Shown here one piece after another: positions 5,301 through 6,086 of a DNA stretch of 6,086 nucleotides (its first letter is position 1; the number at the start of each line of letters is the position of its first letter). The notes beneath the pieces are model-generated. The model had not been told where the DNA came from, did no database searches, and worked only from the letters and a program-made list of their open reading frames with translations. The position numbers and the translations under genes are program-made. Source of the stretch: CAZQYB01 sp964582985. GTDB lineage: Bacteria > Planctomycetota > Phycisphaerae > Sedimentisphaerales > Anaerobacaceae. The stretch is from NCBI GenBank assembly GCA_964582985.1, contig CAZOUM010000102.1:1-6086 (forward strand), written 5' to 3'.

Positions 5301-6086
5301 TGCTGCTCACAGCCGGCTACGGATGGCCCGGTTATGAGGTGAGCACTCCAACTCAAACTTATGTACATGTTGCCGGTATGCTGACAAGTACGGCCGGTGA
5401 TATTACTGTTGGAGCACGGCACGACATCGTACTGGGCGGCGCCGACGTTGATGGGACGTGGACAAGCGTGGATGCGGCCGGTAACTTGACGCTGGACGGC
5501 GATTGGCACAGTCTATTGTACGGTGATGGTTACAAAGGCGGCGATGTGACTGTCGATGGTGCCATCAATACCGGTGGTAGTACAAATGCGTACGGTAATA
5601 ACATTACTATCGGCGGCGATGTCCAGGCAGGCGGCGATATAATACTGACTGCCGGTACAAGCAGTGATTTTGCGGACCCATCGCCCGAGGGTGATGTGAC
5701 TGCTTATGGCGACCTTACTTCGACCGGCGGCAGCGTTGAGATTTATTCGGACGGTGATACGACATATCTGTGGGGCGATGTCTTAGCCGCTGATAATGTT
5801 TTGTTGAACAACAATACAAAGTTTATGAGCGGGGATGACCAGCACGTGGTTGCAGGTGAAAAAGTTACTGCTGAAGGCTGGTTAAAGAAATGGGCCTCAG
5901 GTGACTTGTACCTGCTTGGTGGTTCTGACGAGTTGGCTGTAGACCTTAAACACACTGTAAGTACTTACCAAGGCAACCTGTGGATTATTGGCAATGGTGA
6001 CGTACAAATTGGCGATGATTTAACAACATTCGGCGAAGGAGATTGTGGCCCTGGCGGAACTCCGTGTAGCGGCTGGCCTACAGGCG
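2375..6086 (+). CDS. TpsA filamentous-haemagglutinin-like exoprotein, 3' end missing
   Basis: The frame stays open from the ATG to the window edge (1237 full codons plus one base). It is probably a secreted or surface-anchored adhesin-like protein exported by the upstream TpsB; its ligand or activity cannot be read from this part. Seen: a signal peptide (six basic residues in 3-14, core 16-35, likely cleavage A36|D37); a TPS (haemagglutination-activity) domain at about 40-310 with TWNNFDIG (81-88), NPLGVVFG (131-138, usually NPNG), NYGSISA and GTIEAAGGKIVLAAGD; a DPYNIKI motif (392-398) typical just after TPS domains; a Trp-rich segment (411-492); then irregular beta-helix rungs built on AGD/AGR/AGH-x-hydrophobic patterns, rich in Gly, Asp, Asn and Thr. 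A ~77-residue module recurs three times. About nine Cys occur after the signal peptide, many in loops. The C-terminal part, including any anchor or toxin domain, lies outside the window. Confidence 0.92.
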   Translation, partial: MERARKISKKYYLRQIMACWLSCWMLFGIPVQVVMADPNPGSNVIPGPGNVISTSPGTGLGWTGGGVDVGINSNAGNNIITWNNFDIGENATLTFNQASGWVLNNVQAGDAMATGIFGDLFGPDCGLIVVNPLGVVFGPDSLVQAQNFIASSLSISDADFMNGIYSFTGGGVGEVANYGSISAEQVALIGKKVLNAGVIRSPGGYVLMAAGDRVFLGQEGSDVVVEVGSVTVPQDTPIEGLGDVINEGTIEAAGGKIVLAAGDTFSRAIDGLDSLSLAVSGGTGRVGQFGTINADGVEGDGGSVTLTAADVVALGSDSVTTANAGTNGNGGEVIVYSPEMALFRPSALVEAKGGSQSGDGGFFEISGHEYVEVVGQIDLTAENGAKGQFVIDPYNIKIVDGGSDYFPLLNWNWGLWDPGDSEWNPRPSPLSGYSRLDIDWLEYYLYKSDVTISTDSALPCFPGSQEGWVIFDAGRDVVSEKEWKGRWTKGPWYVPANTTSDNSLTVNANAFIQFMPDSGIDFAGSGNVTLNAGSHIDIGAGIDLRGGGSFEAYSGLNTPLYADILADNYIKAGSILLDASAGILSNVEAKELTATVGNIEIAASDWTIHLHGNVDTDTYDAGDIILHNHTVADDGVKLDAGHDVILYCNKTLTGDGDLDVKAGNIIDFGGDVYASGYLNLDAGVKTYAAGDIGAGGALTVEGDLELDGDPPCCGRRDQTVYSQNGTLTINGATLKSTGGNLTLLSGDQGEGSMYTRDVTVLDGRLTAEAQGRLMLDGDIRSKNKMTLTSNSDEIDGPGSESNILKAYGTLTTESCLADIEITAKNSGIYLYGDVDAGRDLLLNNYTYTSSAGLTLEAGRDVKVKDNYMLDAAGNLLVEAGDNIILGQLRGRNQANLITLDAGDNVVVNGTVDTTTVELGYNGDLVVEAGDNIMFGDDVAVKGSLVARAGLDIAPSWCPSSGEGFIEAAGDITAADMLLTAGYGWPGYEVSTPTQTYVHVAGMLTSTAGDITVGARHDIVLGGADVDGTWTSVDAAGNLTLDGDWHSLLYGDGYKGGDVTVDGAINTGGSTNAYGNNITIGGDVQAGGDIILTAGTSSDFADPSPEGDVTAYGDLTSTGGSVEIYSDGDTTYLWGDVLAADNVLLNNNTKFMSGDDQHVVAGEKVTAEGWLKKWASGDLYLLGGSDELAVDLKHTVSTYQGNLWIIGNGDVQIGDDLTTFGEGDCGPGGTPCSGWPTG
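4148..4381 (+). repeat. TpsA internal module, copy A
   Basis: Residues 592-669 (78 aa), the first of three copies of a divergent protein module. Landmarks in order: LTATVGNIEI, IHLHGNV, DIILHNHT, LDAGHDV and VKAGNII. It has about four more residues than the other copies between the GNV and DII segments. The N-x-T site is N628. The similarity was seen by eye at protein level; the DNA is not near-identical. Confidence 0.65.
4802..5032 (+). repeat. TpsA internal module, copy B
   Basis: Residues 810-886 (77 aa), the second copy. Landmarks: LTTESCLADIEI, IYLYGDV, DLLLNNYT, LEAGRDV and VEAGDNI. The N-x-T site is N844. It begins 218 residues after copy A, with other beta-helix rungs between. Confidence 0.65.
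5003..5025 (+). repeat. 23-bp exact direct repeat in tpsA, copy 1
   Basis: It encodes VEAGDNI plus the first two bases of the next codon (residues 877-884) and is identical to 5150-5172. The copies are 147 bases apart, exactly 49 codons, so frame is kept. The surrounding protein is also alike (GNLLVEAGDNIILG here, GDLVVEAGDNIMFG in copy 2). Confidence 0.8.
5150..5172 (+). repeat. 23-bp exact direct repeat in tpsA, copy 2
   Basis: This is identical to 5003-5025 and encodes VEAGDNI from residue 926. It lies on a beta-helix rung that directly follows the module containing copy 1. It could be a remnant of rung duplication or a site for slippage or recombination between repeats. Confidence 0.8.
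5714..5944 (+). repeat. TpsA internal module, copy C
   Basis: Residues 1114-1190 (77 aa), the third copy. Landmarks: LTSTGGSVEI, TYLWGDV, NVLLNNNT and VVAGEKV. The second half (after about 1160) has drifted most. The N-x-T site is N1146. It begins 304 residues after copy B. More copies may lie beyond the window edge. Confidence 0.55.

Noticed and set aside
4979..5509. 176-residue open frame on the - strand
   Set aside because: It lies wholly antisense to tpsA. Its length follows from the Gly/Asp/Ala codon pattern of the repeats, and its translation shows no domain or signal peptide.
2375..6086. Possible autotransporter (type Va) instead of TpsA
   Set aside because: The TPS domain directly follows the signal peptide and a separate TpsB gene lies next door. 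The missing C-terminus prevents absolute exclusion of a fused barrel.

Overview
The window holds one system, a two-partner secretion (type Vb) locus on the + strand. An outer-membrane transporter of the TpsB family (356-2272) is followed 102 bases later by the start of its probable passenger, a very large TpsA filamentous-haemagglutinin-like exoprotein (2375 to beyond 6086; 1237 codons visible, 3' end missing). No RNA gene, insertion sequence, CRISPR array or origin was seen.

Layout. Bases 1-355 are an AT-rich leader without a convincing gene. It carries a 9-base tandem repeat and two good sigma70-like promoter matches, both of extended -10 type (-10 hexamers at 142-147 and 243-248). A strong ribosome site at 343-348 precedes the transporter gene. 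The gap 2273-2374 contains a perfect 7-bp hairpin just after the tpsB stop and a second strong ribosome site before tpsA. The rest of the window is the passenger: signal peptide, TPS secretion domain, a tryptophan-rich transition segment, then a long glycine- and aspartate-rich beta-helix. The helix contains a ~77-residue module that I can align three times by eye.

How the parts work together (known for the family). Both proteins are exported by Sec. TpsB inserts in the outer membrane, its periplasmic POTRA domains bind the TPS domain of TpsA, and the passenger is threaded through the barrel and folds outside as a beta-helix. The transporter-first order matches the shlBA and hpmBA arrangement. 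The shared strand, short gap and absence of a clear terminator suggest one transcript.

Organism. Two outer-membrane-route proteins imply a diderm bacterium. The genes have roughly balanced GC and the leader is AT-rich. From memory only, the transporter (long POTRA1, DNSGT and VRGYDEYE stretches) and the leader resemble those of environmental Planctomycetota of the Phycisphaerae type. This is a weak assignment that I could not test. The locus belongs to a known class. What looks unusual is the detail: insertions in the transporter, an altered NPNG motif, a Trp-rich segment, and a repeated module carrying a conserved N-x-T site.
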